Below are positions 16,501 through 24,489 of a stretch of 64,000 bases of DNA, piece by piece (the stretch's first letter is position 1; each line of letters opens with the position of its first letter). Under the pieces are notes generated by a model. It ran no database searches. It was not told the DNA's origin and worked only from the letters and a program-made list of their open reading frames with translations. The stretch lies in the NCBI GenBank assembly GCA_002371465.1, contig DFIU01000010.1, forward strand, positions 108,643 through 172,642. Direction: 5' to 3'. The position numbers and the translations under genes were made by a program. The stretch comes from Lachnospiraceae bacterium UBA3689. GTDB taxonomy: Bacteria > Bacillota > Clostridia > Lachnospirales > Lachnospiraceae.

Positions 16501-16516
16501 TCAGGAGGAAAGAAAT

Positions 16517-17083
16517 ATGTTTTTTGATCTTTATTCACAGGAACTGATTGAAGCTTTTGATCAGATTGGAAGAGACGATATTGAGAAATTAGAAGAGATG
16601 CTTAATGAGGCACGTGAGAATGACAAGCACGTATTCATCCTTGGAAATGGTGGAAGCGCAGCTGCAGCGTCTCATTGGGTATGTGATATGGGTAAGGGAA
16701 TCAATGTAGAAGGCGCAAAGAGATTAAAAATTATGGCTCCTTCAGATCATTCTTCTATCTTCTCTGCTTACGGTAATGACAATGGTTATGATCAGACAAT
16801 GGTAGAGCAGATTAAGAACTTCCTTGAGCCAGGTGATCTTGTAATATCCCTTTCTGTATCAGGTAATTCATCAAACTTAGTTGAGGCACATAAGTTTGCA
16901 AAAGAAGCTGGTGCAAAGACAGTAAGTATCATTGGTGATTACAACGGAAAATTAAAAGACCTCTCAGACTTCACAATCACAGTGAAATCTAAGAACTATG
17001 GAGTAGTAGAGGATATTCATATCATTCTTGAACATGCAATTTCTCAGGATATCAAGAGAAGAATTCAGAGTGTGGAGGCATAA
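16517..17083 (+). CDS. SIS-domain phosphosugar isomerase
   Basis: About 188 residues from the ATG at 16517, which follows CAGGAGGAAAG; an in-frame ATG at 16442 lies inside the cupin gene and is rejected. The SIS (sugar isomerase) signatures ILGNGGSAAAASHW near residue 40 and SVSGNSSNLVEA near residue 113 place it near GmhA/DiaA-type proteins. With a ROK kinase three bases downstream it probably isomerises a phosphorylated sugar. The catalytic residues of true GmhA were not verified. Confidence 0.85.
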   Translation: MFFDLYSQELIEAFDQIGRDDIEKLEEMLNEARENDKHVFILGNGGSAAAASHWVCDMGKGINVEGAKRLKIMAPSDHSSIFSAYGNDNGYDQTMVEQIKNFLEPGDLVISLSVSGNSSNLVEAHKFAKEAGAKTVSIIGDYNGKLKDLSDFTITVKSKNYGVVEDIHIILEHAISQDIKRRIQSVEA

Positions 17084-17085
17084 AT

Positions 17086-18042
17086 ATGTATATCGGAGCT
17101 TTTGATATCGGTGGTACAAAAACGATTATTGCACTTGCAGATGAAAATGGAAAAATCTATGAAAAGAATCAGTTTGTATCCGACACCAAAGACTGTCTCC
17201 GACATCTTGATCATTGTTGTGAGGAATTTCGAAAAATTCTGAAGAATCAGGGAATTGATACAGATGCTGTTTCGGCAATCGGGGTCAACCTTCCCGGTAT
17301 TGTGAATCGAAAGACCGGCGTTCTTGAGTGCGCGGTATTTGCTGGATGGTATGACATTCCTGTGAAGGAATATCTGGCAAATTCCTTACAGATTGAGAAA
17401 ATCATCTGTGAAAATGACGTAAATTCATGTGCAGAAGGCGAACTCCGATTTGGTCTTGGAGACAGATATCAAAGCTTTGGATGGATGACTGTTTCCACTG
17501 GCGTTGGAGGAGCTGTTGTCTGCGATGGAAAATTAATCAGAGGAGCACATGGATTTGCAGGTGAGTTTGGTCATATGAAAGTGGAATATGAGCAGGCAAA
17601 GCAGTGTCCATGTGGAGAATATGGCTGCCTGGAAGCCCATGGATCAGGAACCGGTCTTGGAAGAATGATTTCAGAACATGTGGCAAATGATCCGGCATTC
17701 GCAGCAGCATTTGAAAAAATCGGGAAGGAAGCAACGGGAGCATCCTGTGCAGAGTTAGCCAGGAACGGAAATCAGACTGCAATTGATATTTTTGAAAGCC
17801 TTGGAGAATATCTTGGCCGTGGTATTTCCTACTATGCAAATATTCTGGATCCAGAAGCCGTTGTTATCGGTGGCGGAGTAGCTGCTTCCATAGATCTTAT
17901 TCTTCCTGGAATTCGCAGAGCAATTGAGCGCTATACATTTGAACCAATGAAACAGATAGAAGTGGTGACTACGGCACTTGGATACGAAGCTGCTCTGGTG
18001 GGAGCCATTGCGATTGCCACAACAGCATTGGAAAGAGAGTAA
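17086..18042 (+). CDS. ROK-family sugar kinase
   Basis: A 318-residue ROK protein without a helix-turn-helix, so a kinase rather than a repressor. Seen: the ATP phosphate-binding FDIGGTKTI at the N terminus, the catalytic Asp in ENDVNSCAEGE near residue 110, GEFGHMKVE near residue 160, and the zinc motif CPCGEYGCLEAHGSG near residue 175. It starts three bases after the SIS gene stop and ends five bases before the next gene. It probably phosphorylates a free hexose-like intermediate; the order relative to the SIS isomerase is not known. Confidence 0.92.
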   Translation: MYIGAFDIGGTKTIIALADENGKIYEKNQFVSDTKDCLRHLDHCCEEFRKILKNQGIDTDAVSAIGVNLPGIVNRKTGVLECAVFAGWYDIPVKEYLANSLQIEKIICENDVNSCAEGELRFGLGDRYQSFGWMTVSTGVGGAVVCDGKLIRGAHGFAGEFGHMKVEYEQAKQCPCGEYGCLEAHGSGTGLGRMISEHVANDPAFAAAFEKIGKEATGASCAELARNGNQTAIDIFESLGEYLGRGISYYANILDPEAVVIGGGVAASIDLILPGIRRAIERYTFEPMKQIEVVTTALGYEAALVGAIAIATTALERE

Positions 18043-18046
18043 TACG

Positions 18047-19153
18047 ATGAAAACATTAAGAACAGCTGTAATTGGACTTGGATTTATCGGTGCTGTTCAT
18101 GTAGAACAGATTCGTAGAATCCCATACGTAGAGGTTGTTGCTGTCGTTGATGCATTTGGTGCAGAAGAACGAGCAAAACAGATGGGTGTTCCTGCAGCAT
18201 TTTCAGATTATAAAGAAATGATGGATACAGTAAAGCCTGACTGTGTGCATATCTGTACTCCAAATTTTATGCATCGTGAAATCGCACTTGCTGCTTTTGA
18301 AAGAGGTATTAATGTTGTCTGCGAGAAGCCAATGGCAATGAATGCAGAAGAAGCACAGGAGATGGCAGATGCAGCCAAGAAGAGCGGATGTATTGGAGCT
18401 TTAAACTTCCACAACCGTTATTATCCAATCCCTTATCGTATGCGTCGCATGGTTGAAAATGGAGACCTTGGTGATGTGTTTGCGGTACAGGGTGGTTATT
18501 TACAGGACTGGCTTCAGTATGAGACTGACTTTAGCTGGAAGCTTCTTTCAGCTAAATGTGGAAAGACTCGTGTTACAGCTGACCTTGGTTCCCACTGGAT
18601 GGATTTAGCAGAATACGTCAGTGGACAGAAGATTACAGAAGTGTTTGCTGAGTTTAAGACCATTTACCCAATACGAATCAATCAGACCCCAGACGGTATT
18701 GAGAGTGTGCCAATCGACACAGAAGATTTTTCTTATGTCATAGTTCGTTTTGAAAATGGGGCGATTGGTAATGCACAATTTTCCGGTGTATTTTCCGGAA
18801 AGAAAAATCAGACTGTACTTCAGGTTGCAGGAACAAAGGCTTCAATGGAGTGGGATAACGAAAAGGTCAATGACCTTCTGATCGGTCACAGAAGCGCGCC
18901 GAATGAATTACTGACAAAGGATTCTGGACTTGTGGATGAGTCTACTGCAACCATCATTAATTATCCAGGAGGACATGCAGAAGGATTCTCAGAAGCTTTC
19001 AAACAGAACTTTACTGCAATCTATAATGTAATCCGTGGAGAAAAATTAACAAATCCTTTTGCAACCTTTGACGATGGACTTCATGTAATGAAGTTATGTG
19101 ATGCTCTTTATGAAAGTTCACAGACTGGAAACTGGGTCAGAGTAGAGGAGTAA
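18047..19153 (+). CDS. Gfo/Idh/MocA-family oxidoreductase
   Basis: A 368-residue NAD(P)-dependent sugar oxidoreductase. The N-terminal Rossmann motif is GLGFIGAVHVEQ and the catalytic lysine lies in CEKPMAMN near residue 95, followed by the NFHNRYYP segment. The ATG at 18047 is chosen because it lies five bases after the ROK stop; a longer frame from 17978 would sit inside the ROK gene. It is paired with a TIM-barrel isomerase immediately downstream, a combination found in pathways that oxidise a sugar carbon to a keto group before isomerisation or cleavage. Confidence 0.93.
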   Translation: MKTLRTAVIGLGFIGAVHVEQIRRIPYVEVVAVVDAFGAEERAKQMGVPAAFSDYKEMMDTVKPDCVHICTPNFMHREIALAAFERGINVVCEKPMAMNAEEAQEMADAAKKSGCIGALNFHNRYYPIPYRMRRMVENGDLGDVFAVQGGYLQDWLQYETDFSWKLLSAKCGKTRVTADLGSHWMDLAEYVSGQKITEVFAEFKTIYPIRINQTPDGIESVPIDTEDFSYVIVRFENGAIGNAQFSGVFSGKKNQTVLQVAGTKASMEWDNEKVNDLLIGHRSAPNELLTKDSGLVDESTATIINYPGGHAEGFSEAFKQNFTAIYNVIRGEKLTNPFATFDDGLHVMKLCDALYESSQTGNWVRVEE

Positions 19154-19169
19154 TCAGGAGGAAAGATTG

Positions 19170-20135
19170 GTGAAACTTGGTGTTATTGCTAATGTCTATC
19201 AGGACAGACCTCTAGAAGAAGCTTTAAAAGGATTTAAAGCTCTTGGAATAGAAGCCATTGAGCCTGGCTGTGGCGGTTATGCCGGAAAGGCTCATATTAA
19301 TCCACAGGAACTTCTTAACGATCCTGTGGCACTGGAACATTTACAAAAGACTCTTTCAGATGCTGGTATATATATTAGTGTTCTTTCCTGTCATGGTAAT
19401 CCTGTACATCCTGTTGAAGAAATTCGTCAGTCCTATCAGAAGGATATGTGTGATGCGGTTCTTCTGTCAGAAAAGCTGGGAATTGATACTATCTCATGTT
19501 TCTCAGGGTGTCCAGGTGACTGTGACACATCAAAGCATCCAAATTGGGTAACTTGCGCATGGCCGGATGATTATCTGGAAATTCTGGATTATCAGTGGAA
19601 TCAGGTTCTGATTCCTTACTGGAAGGAGTTTGTGGCATTCGCAAGAGCACATAAAGTGACAAAAATTGCACTTGAGATTCATCCTGGTTTCTGTGTTTAC
19701 AATACAGAAACTGCAAAACGCCTTCGTGATGCAGTTGGGCCAGAGATTGGAGTAACCTTTGATCCTAGTCATCTGATCTGGCAGGGCATGGACCCAATCG
19801 CAGCAATCCGTGCACTTCATGGCATGATTTTCAACGTGCATGCCAAGGATGTCCGTGTGGATGCAATGAATAAAGCAGTGAATGGCGTCCTTGATACCAA
19901 GCACTACAGTGATGAAATCCACCGTTCTTGGATTTTCCGTACGGTTGGATATGGAAATGATGAAAAATATTGGAAAGATATTTTCTCAGAACTTAGACTT
20001 GCCGGATATGATGGTTCCATCAGTATTGAGCATGAGGACAGTCTGATGGATCGAGAGGAAGGTCTCAGTAAAGCTGTTTCCATGGTTAAAAAATGCATAC
20101 TCTGTGCACCTCAGACACAGATGTGGTGGGCATAG
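19170..20135 (+). CDS. Sugar phosphate isomerase/epimerase-like TIM-barrel protein
   Basis: About 321 residues, starting at GTG 19170, eight bases after AGGAGG; a TTG three bases earlier is the alternative. The AP-endonuclease-2-like barrel shows its metal ligands: ALEIHPGFCVYN (Glu), TFDPSHLIWQG (Asp and His), NVHAKDVRVD (His and Asp) and SIEHEDS (Glu). Segments such as CHGNPVHP and WPDDYLEILDYQWNQ are typical of the longer sugar-isomerase subgroup. It closes the LysR-controlled operon and is followed by a terminator. Confidence 0.88.
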   Translation: MKLGVIANVYQDRPLEEALKGFKALGIEAIEPGCGGYAGKAHINPQELLNDPVALEHLQKTLSDAGIYISVLSCHGNPVHPVEEIRQSYQKDMCDAVLLSEKLGIDTISCFSGCPGDCDTSKHPNWVTCAWPDDYLEILDYQWNQVLIPYWKEFVAFARAHKVTKIALEIHPGFCVYNTETAKRLRDAVGPEIGVTFDPSHLIWQGMDPIAAIRALHGMIFNVHAKDVRVDAMNKAVNGVLDTKHYSDEIHRSWIFRTVGYGNDEKYWKDIFSELRLAGYDGSISIEHEDSLMDREEGLSKAVSMVKKCILCAPQTQMWWA

Positions 20136-20161
20136 TGGCAGGTAAGTATAGAGACACAATA

Positions 20162-20189
20162 GGAGAATAAATGATTCTCCAATTTTTTA
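20162..20189 (+). terminator. Terminator ending the epimerase operon
   Basis: GGAGAAT (20162-20168) pairs with ATTCTCC (20174-20180), followed by AATTTTTT. It marks the right-hand end of functional genes in the low-G+C island. Confidence 0.8.
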
Positions 20190-20274
20190 CTTTATAGAAA
20201 ACTGCGCCTCCGACGCACTTCCTCATAAAAACAGCCCACACGGATGCGGGTATAACAAAAAGACGATGGTGTTT

Positions 20275-20448
20275 TTAGAAGAGAAAAAATCCTTCTTCTC
20301 CAAAATCGTCGTCGAGATAGTCTTCATTTAAGAAATAATCCATATCAAGAGGCTGCTCCTCGCTCATACGGCGAATATCCTTAGGAGTCATGCCTTCAGG
20401 TGGATTTTCAATGTATTTTTTGCGCAGTTCTTAAATGTTTTGTTTCAG
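20275..20448 (-). pseudogene. Remnant of a small ORF, possibly of insertion-sequence origin
   Basis: On the minus strand a strong AAAGGAGG site is followed by a frame that begins with CTG, has a TAA at codon 6 and then stays open for 51 codons (ELRKKYIENPPEGMTPKDIR, then DMDYFLNEDY and a Phe-rich end). The strong ribosome binding site, absent standard start and early stop suggest a decayed small gene. I believe similar short acidic proteins occur beside insertion sequences in Clostridia but cannot confirm this. The 20190-20692 stretch contains nothing else convincing apart from the inverted repeats at 20543-20590. Confidence 0.45.
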
Positions 20449-20542
20449 GTGATCGTCCTCCTTTTTATAGGATTATACCGCCGGAAACTAGGCAGAGGAA
20501 CTCTTTCCACAAGATTTGGACATCGCCCAAAAAGAAACCCCA

Positions 20543-20590
20543 CCCCTCAAGATTGAGGGGCAGGGGAGTTGAATAGGCGAAAACCTATTC
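20543..20590. repeat. Two adjacent inverted repeats at the island edge
   Basis: CCCCTCAA-GA-TTGAGGGG (20543-20560) is followed eleven bases later by GAATAGG-CGAAAA-CCTATTC (20571-20590). Neither has a proper T-run in the plus direction for the first stem, though TTATATATTTTTTTT follows the second. They could be a terminator pair or the end of a lost IS200/IS605-like element. Confidence 0.5.
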
Positions 20591-20692
20591 TTATATATTT
20601 TTTTTATGAGTAGGACAGGATCGTTACAACCTTCTTCAGGAAACCAAGAAAAATTACGAATAAAGAAATTGCAGATGGGAGAAAGAAGCGTA

Positions 20693-21604
20693 ATGAGTCA
20701 GAGAATGTACGGCGTGACGATCCCGATGATCACACCGATGACGGAAAAGGGAACGATCGATGAGGAAGCACTGGCAAAATTCACGGAATATTTAATTGAT
20801 GCGGGGGTTAACTGCCTGTACCCCAATGGTACGAACGGGGAGAGTCTTCTGCTGACCTGCGAAGAGAGACAGCGCATCGCCGAAGTGGTTGTCAGAACGG
20901 CCAGGGGCAGGATCCCGGTCTTTATCCAGGCGGGAGCTATGACAACAAAAGAGACGAAGTCCCATGTCCGGCATGCGGAGAAGATCGGCGCGGACGGCGT
21001 CGGAATTATGTCTCCGGCATTTTTCCCAATGGACCAACAGGCGCTTCTTAATTACTACGAAGAGGTGATTTCTGCGGTATCCGAGGATTTTCCGGTGTAC
21101 CTCTACAATATTCCGGGCTGTACGACCAATGATGTGAAACCGGAGCTTTTAAAGACTTTAATGGATCATCATAAAAATGTTTGCGGAATCAAGTACAGTG
21201 TTTCAGATCTCATGAGAATTGAGGATTATCTGAAAGCGCCTGAGCGGACGCCGGATGTCCTGATCGGATGTGACAGCCTCTTTTTGCAGTGTCTTGCGAC
21301 AGGCGGCACAGGAACGGTTACCGGACCGGGCGCAATCTTCCACGAACGGTTTATCCGTCTGTACCGGCAGTTTCAGGCCGGGGACCTGAAGGGAGCGATG
21401 AAGACGCAGCAAAGGATTGTTGATACCGATCGCGAAATCGCGGCAATCCCCGGTATTCCGGGCTTGAAGGCTCTCCTTAAAATTCGCGGAATTATCCCGA
21501 ACGACACATGCCGAAAGCCGCTGAGAAGTTTGTCAGCTGCTGAGTATAAAAAATTGGAAGATGTTGCAGCGGCTTATCTTAAGGAGGAAGGTCTCAATGA
21601 GTGA
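20693..21604 (+). CDS. DapA/NanA-family aldolase or lyase
   Basis: About 303 residues from the ATG at 20693; an upstream in-frame start at 20606 has no ribosome binding site and adds non-homologous sequence. The family motifs are GTNGES near residue 45, YNIPGCTTND with the catalytic Tyr near residue 138, and the Schiff-base lysine in GIKYSVSD near residue 166. The family includes dihydrodipicolinate synthase, N-acetylneuraminate lyase and several 2-keto-3-deoxy acid aldolases. Placement at the head of a sugar operon favours a keto-acid aldolase over lysine biosynthesis. Its end overlaps the next gene by eight bases. Confidence 0.88.
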   Translation: MSQRMYGVTIPMITPMTEKGTIDEEALAKFTEYLIDAGVNCLYPNGTNGESLLLTCEERQRIAEVVVRTARGRIPVFIQAGAMTTKETKSHVRHAEKIGADGVGIMSPAFFPMDQQALLNYYEEVISAVSEDFPVYLYNIPGCTTNDVKPELLKTLMDHHKNVCGIKYSVSDLMRIEDYLKAPERTPDVLIGCDSLFLQCLATGGTGTVTGPGAIFHERFIRLYRQFQAGDLKGAMKTQQRIVDTDREIAAIPGIPGLKALLKIRGIIPNDTCRKPLRSLSAAEYKKLEDVAAAYLKEEGLNE

Positions 21605-22550
21605 TCGCAAAATTCGCGTTGGAATTATCGGAACGGGCTACGTCGCGCAAAATAATTTTTTCCCCGTCCTTCCAAGATTTGATGATGTAGAGATCGTCGG
21701 CGTGACTTCCGGCAGATTTGAAAACGCGCTGCGGGCACAGCGATTCTGCGGTGCCGAACGTGCGGTGGAAAGTATTGAAAAGTTAGTGGATCTCGGTTTG
21801 GACTGCGCCTTTGTCTTAACGCCGAAGCAGATGCATGCCCGGCAAATCGCCTTTCTCATGAATCATGGGGTAGATGTATACAGCGAAAAGCCGATGGCAA
21901 CGACCTTGAAAGACGCCGCCAATATGGTGGAGCTTTCGGATAAAACCGGCCGCAAGCTGATAATTGGATTTAACAGGCGGTATGCACCGGTCTGCACGAA
22001 GGCGAAAGCGGTCTATGAAAAAAACGGTCCGGATGTCATTATCGGACAGAAGAACCGTCCCAAGACGGAATATCGGGCAACGCTTGAAAATGCCATACAT
22101 ATCGTGGATCTGATGCGATATTTTGGAGGAGAAGTCAAGGATGTACATGCAATCTCCGGATTCACGGATCCATACTATGAGACGTTTACCTCAGCCCAGC
22201 TGGAGTTTGAAAGCGGGGCAGCGGGGATCTTGATTGCCGATCGGAGTTCCGGTCAGTGGGAGGAGTCAATCGAAATGCACGGCGGAAACCGATCCGTCCT
22301 GATCAATATGCCCAACAGTGTCACGATTACCGATGAAAAGGAAAAACATACAACGGAGATGACGCCGCTTGCAATGGGATGGGCAAAATCAGAGGACAAT
22401 ATGGGCTTTAGCTTCGCGATCCGTCATTTCCTGGATTGTGTCAGGGGTAATAAGAAGCCCGATACAGATGCTGCGGATGCCTATAAGACACACGAACTGC
22501 TCGATCGCATTTTAAAAAGTGCCGGACTGCCGGATATGGAAGAAGGTTGA
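21597..22550 (+). CDS. Gfo/Idh/MocA-family oxidoreductase
   Basis: About 317 residues from an ATG at 21597 overlapping the DapA-type gene; GGAGGAAGG lies within the upstream gene at the right distance. The Rossmann motif GIIGTGYVAQNNF and the catalytic lysine motif SEKPMATT are intact. It is followed two bases later by a TIM-barrel isomerase, making the first of two oxidoreductase/isomerase pairs in this operon. The substrate is probably a cyclic or linear sugar derivative. Confidence 0.92.
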   Translation: MSDRKIRVGIIGTGYVAQNNFFPVLPRFDDVEIVGVTSGRFENALRAQRFCGAERAVESIEKLVDLGLDCAFVLTPKQMHARQIAFLMNHGVDVYSEKPMATTLKDAANMVELSDKTGRKLIIGFNRRYAPVCTKAKAVYEKNGPDVIIGQKNRPKTEYRATLENAIHIVDLMRYFGGEVKDVHAISGFTDPYYETFTSAQLEFESGAAGILIADRSSGQWEESIEMHGGNRSVLINMPNSVTITDEKEKHTTEMTPLAMGWAKSEDNMGFSFAIRHFLDCVRGNKKPDTDAADAYKTHELLDRILKSAGLPDMEEG

Positions 22551-22552
22551 AT

Positions 22553-23440
22553 ATGTTTAAAATTGCAGGACATACAATGGGAACCCCTGAGTATAACCTT
22601 TTTGAAGCCATTGCCCTGATGAAAGAGATCGGTGCCCAGGGTATTGAAATTGTCGTTCAGGATGGATATCAGTCAGGACTTCCCTGCGATTGTGAGACTG
22701 ATCTTTTGCAAAAGGTTAAAGATTGCTGTGAAGAGCATGGCATCGTTGTCAGCTGTCTGACCCCATACAATTCGCATTTCGATTCTCTTGACAAGGAACT
22801 GCGGGAAAAAGAGATCGCGGCGATTAAAAAGGTCGTGGATTACTGCTGCTTCCTGGGGGCAAAGTTTATTCGCCTGTATGGAGGCAATCGGGAAGCGGGA
22901 GATTATGATCACATTGAGGAGAGAAGAGAAAATCTGATCGCTTCTTTACGGGAGATGGGAGATTATGCCGCATCAAAGGGGATCACACTGGCGGTTGAGA
23001 ACCATTTTAACACCTTTGCTGTATCCGCCGCAGAAGGCGCAGCCTTGATGAGGGATGTCGATCATCCAGCTGTGCGCATTTTATATGATCAGGCAAATCT
23101 GACTTTTACCGAACAGGAAGACTATCAGACTGCAATCGCCCTTCAGCAGCAGTATGTCGCCTATATGCATGTAAAGGATCTTGAATTTATAGCCGGCAGA
23201 CACTTTGTTTCAGGCGAAGTTTCGCACCCTAAAGAAGAGGACCGGAATGTGCGGACCAGGATTGTCGGGGAAGGCATCGTGCCCTGGAATGAGATTCTGC
23301 ATTCCGTGAAGGAAAAGGGCTATAATGGCTGGCTCTCACTTGAGTATGAGCGCCGCTGGCATCCGGATGATATACCGGATGCGAAGATTGGGATGAAGAA
23401 GTCCGTTGATTGCCTGAGGAAGATCCTGAAAGAACTGTAA
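22553..23440 (+). CDS. Sugar phosphate isomerase/epimerase-like TIM-barrel protein
   Basis: A 295-residue barrel with the four metal-site segments AVENHFNTFA (Glu), ILYDQANLTF (Asp), MHVKDLEF (His) and SLEYERRW (Glu). The ATG at 22553 is chosen; a TTG at 22547 overlapping the previous stop is possible. Gly-rich and Cys-rich surface segments (YCCFLGAKFIRLYGGN) are usual for the family. It belongs to the same transcript as the flanking oxidoreductases. Confidence 0.88.
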   Translation: MFKIAGHTMGTPEYNLFEAIALMKEIGAQGIEIVVQDGYQSGLPCDCETDLLQKVKDCCEEHGIVVSCLTPYNSHFDSLDKELREKEIAAIKKVVDYCCFLGAKFIRLYGGNREAGDYDHIEERRENLIASLREMGDYAASKGITLAVENHFNTFAVSAAEGAALMRDVDHPAVRILYDQANLTFTEQEDYQTAIALQQQYVAYMHVKDLEFIAGRHFVSGEVSHPKEEDRNVRTRIVGEGIVPWNEILHSVKEKGYNGWLSLEYERRWHPDDIPDAKIGMKKSVDCLRKILKEL

Positions 23441-23511
23441 TGACAGGAAGAGGGACCTTCAAAGGCTGAGCCTGAAAGCGGAAGTTAATCTTTCGGAAAA
23501 GAGGAAATCTT

Positions 23512-24489
23512 ATGGCAGATTTAAGAGTAGCACTTCTTGGCGTCAGTCACTGGCATGTTCCGCTCTATCTTGGTGGAATACCTAGCCATTCCTTTGTGGG
23601 AGTGTGCGATGAAAATGGCGTAATTGCGCAGCGCTTTGCCGATCGGTGTCATTGTCCCTGCTATACCGATTATGAACAGATGATCAGGGAGACAAAACCG
23701 GATTTTATCTTTGCCTTTGCCCCTCATTATCAGATGAAGCGGGTGGCTGAAACCCTGATTGACGCCGGGATTGGATTTTCTATCGAAAAACCGGCGGGTA
23801 TGAATACAACTGAGGTGGAGGACCTGTATAACCGGGCTGAACAAAAGCGTGCCTTTTGCGCAATTCCTTTTGTCTGGCGCTACAGCGATACGGTGAAGGA
23901 TCTGAAAGAAAAATTCCTGACATCGGATATTGTCCACATGTCTTATAAGTTTGTGGCAGGACCTCCCTCCCGGTATCTGGCAACCTCCAAGTGGATGCTT
24001 TCACGGAAATTTGCAGGCGGGGGCTGCATGACAAACCTGGGTGTGCATTTTATTGATATGGCGCTCTATCTGACGGACAGTAGGGATGCAGAGGTCTGTT
24101 CATCAATTTATCAATGTGCATCTCCTTACGATATTGAGACCTATGCTTCATCCATGCTTCGCCTTACAAATGGCGCTTCACTGCTCCTTGAGACCGGTTA
24201 TGCATTCCCAATGTCTGAAGGACTGCAAAGAGAGAATCGCTGGACGATCGTGACAAAAGATTCTTACGACGTCCTTGCTGAGAACCATCTGGAATTGAGA
24301 ACGTTTGACCGGGAACCGCAGAATATTTCCATTAATACGGACAGCGATGTGTATTATCCTGTTTTTGCGGAAACAACGCTGAAAGACTTTCAGACGGGAA
24401 CAAAGCCACGCGCATCGCTGGAAGAGATGATGACCGTTCGGAATATTTTGGACCGGATGAACGAGAGCGCTAAGGAGAGCAGATCATGA
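23512..24489 (+). CDS. Gfo/Idh/MocA-family oxidoreductase
   Basis: A 325-residue member of the family with an N-terminal Rossmann strand (ALLGVSHWHVPLYLGG) whose glycine pattern is looser than in its neighbours, and the catalytic lysine in IEKPAGMN near residue 92. The NLGVHFIDMALYL segment provides the usual substrate-site His near residue 180. A GAAAAGAGGAAA site precedes the ATG, and the 3' end overlaps the next gene by four bases (ATGA). It forms the second oxidoreductase/isomerase pair of the operon. Confidence 0.9.
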   Translation: MADLRVALLGVSHWHVPLYLGGIPSHSFVGVCDENGVIAQRFADRCHCPCYTDYEQMIRETKPDFIFAFAPHYQMKRVAETLIDAGIGFSIEKPAGMNTTEVEDLYNRAEQKRAFCAIPFVWRYSDTVKDLKEKFLTSDIVHMSYKFVAGPPSRYLATSKWMLSRKFAGGGCMTNLGVHFIDMALYLTDSRDAEVCSSIYQCASPYDIETYASSMLRLTNGASLLLETGYAFPMSEGLQRENRWTIVTKDSYDVLAENHLELRTFDREPQNISINTDSDVYYPVFAETTLKDFQTGTKPRASLEEMMTVRNILDRMNESAKESRS

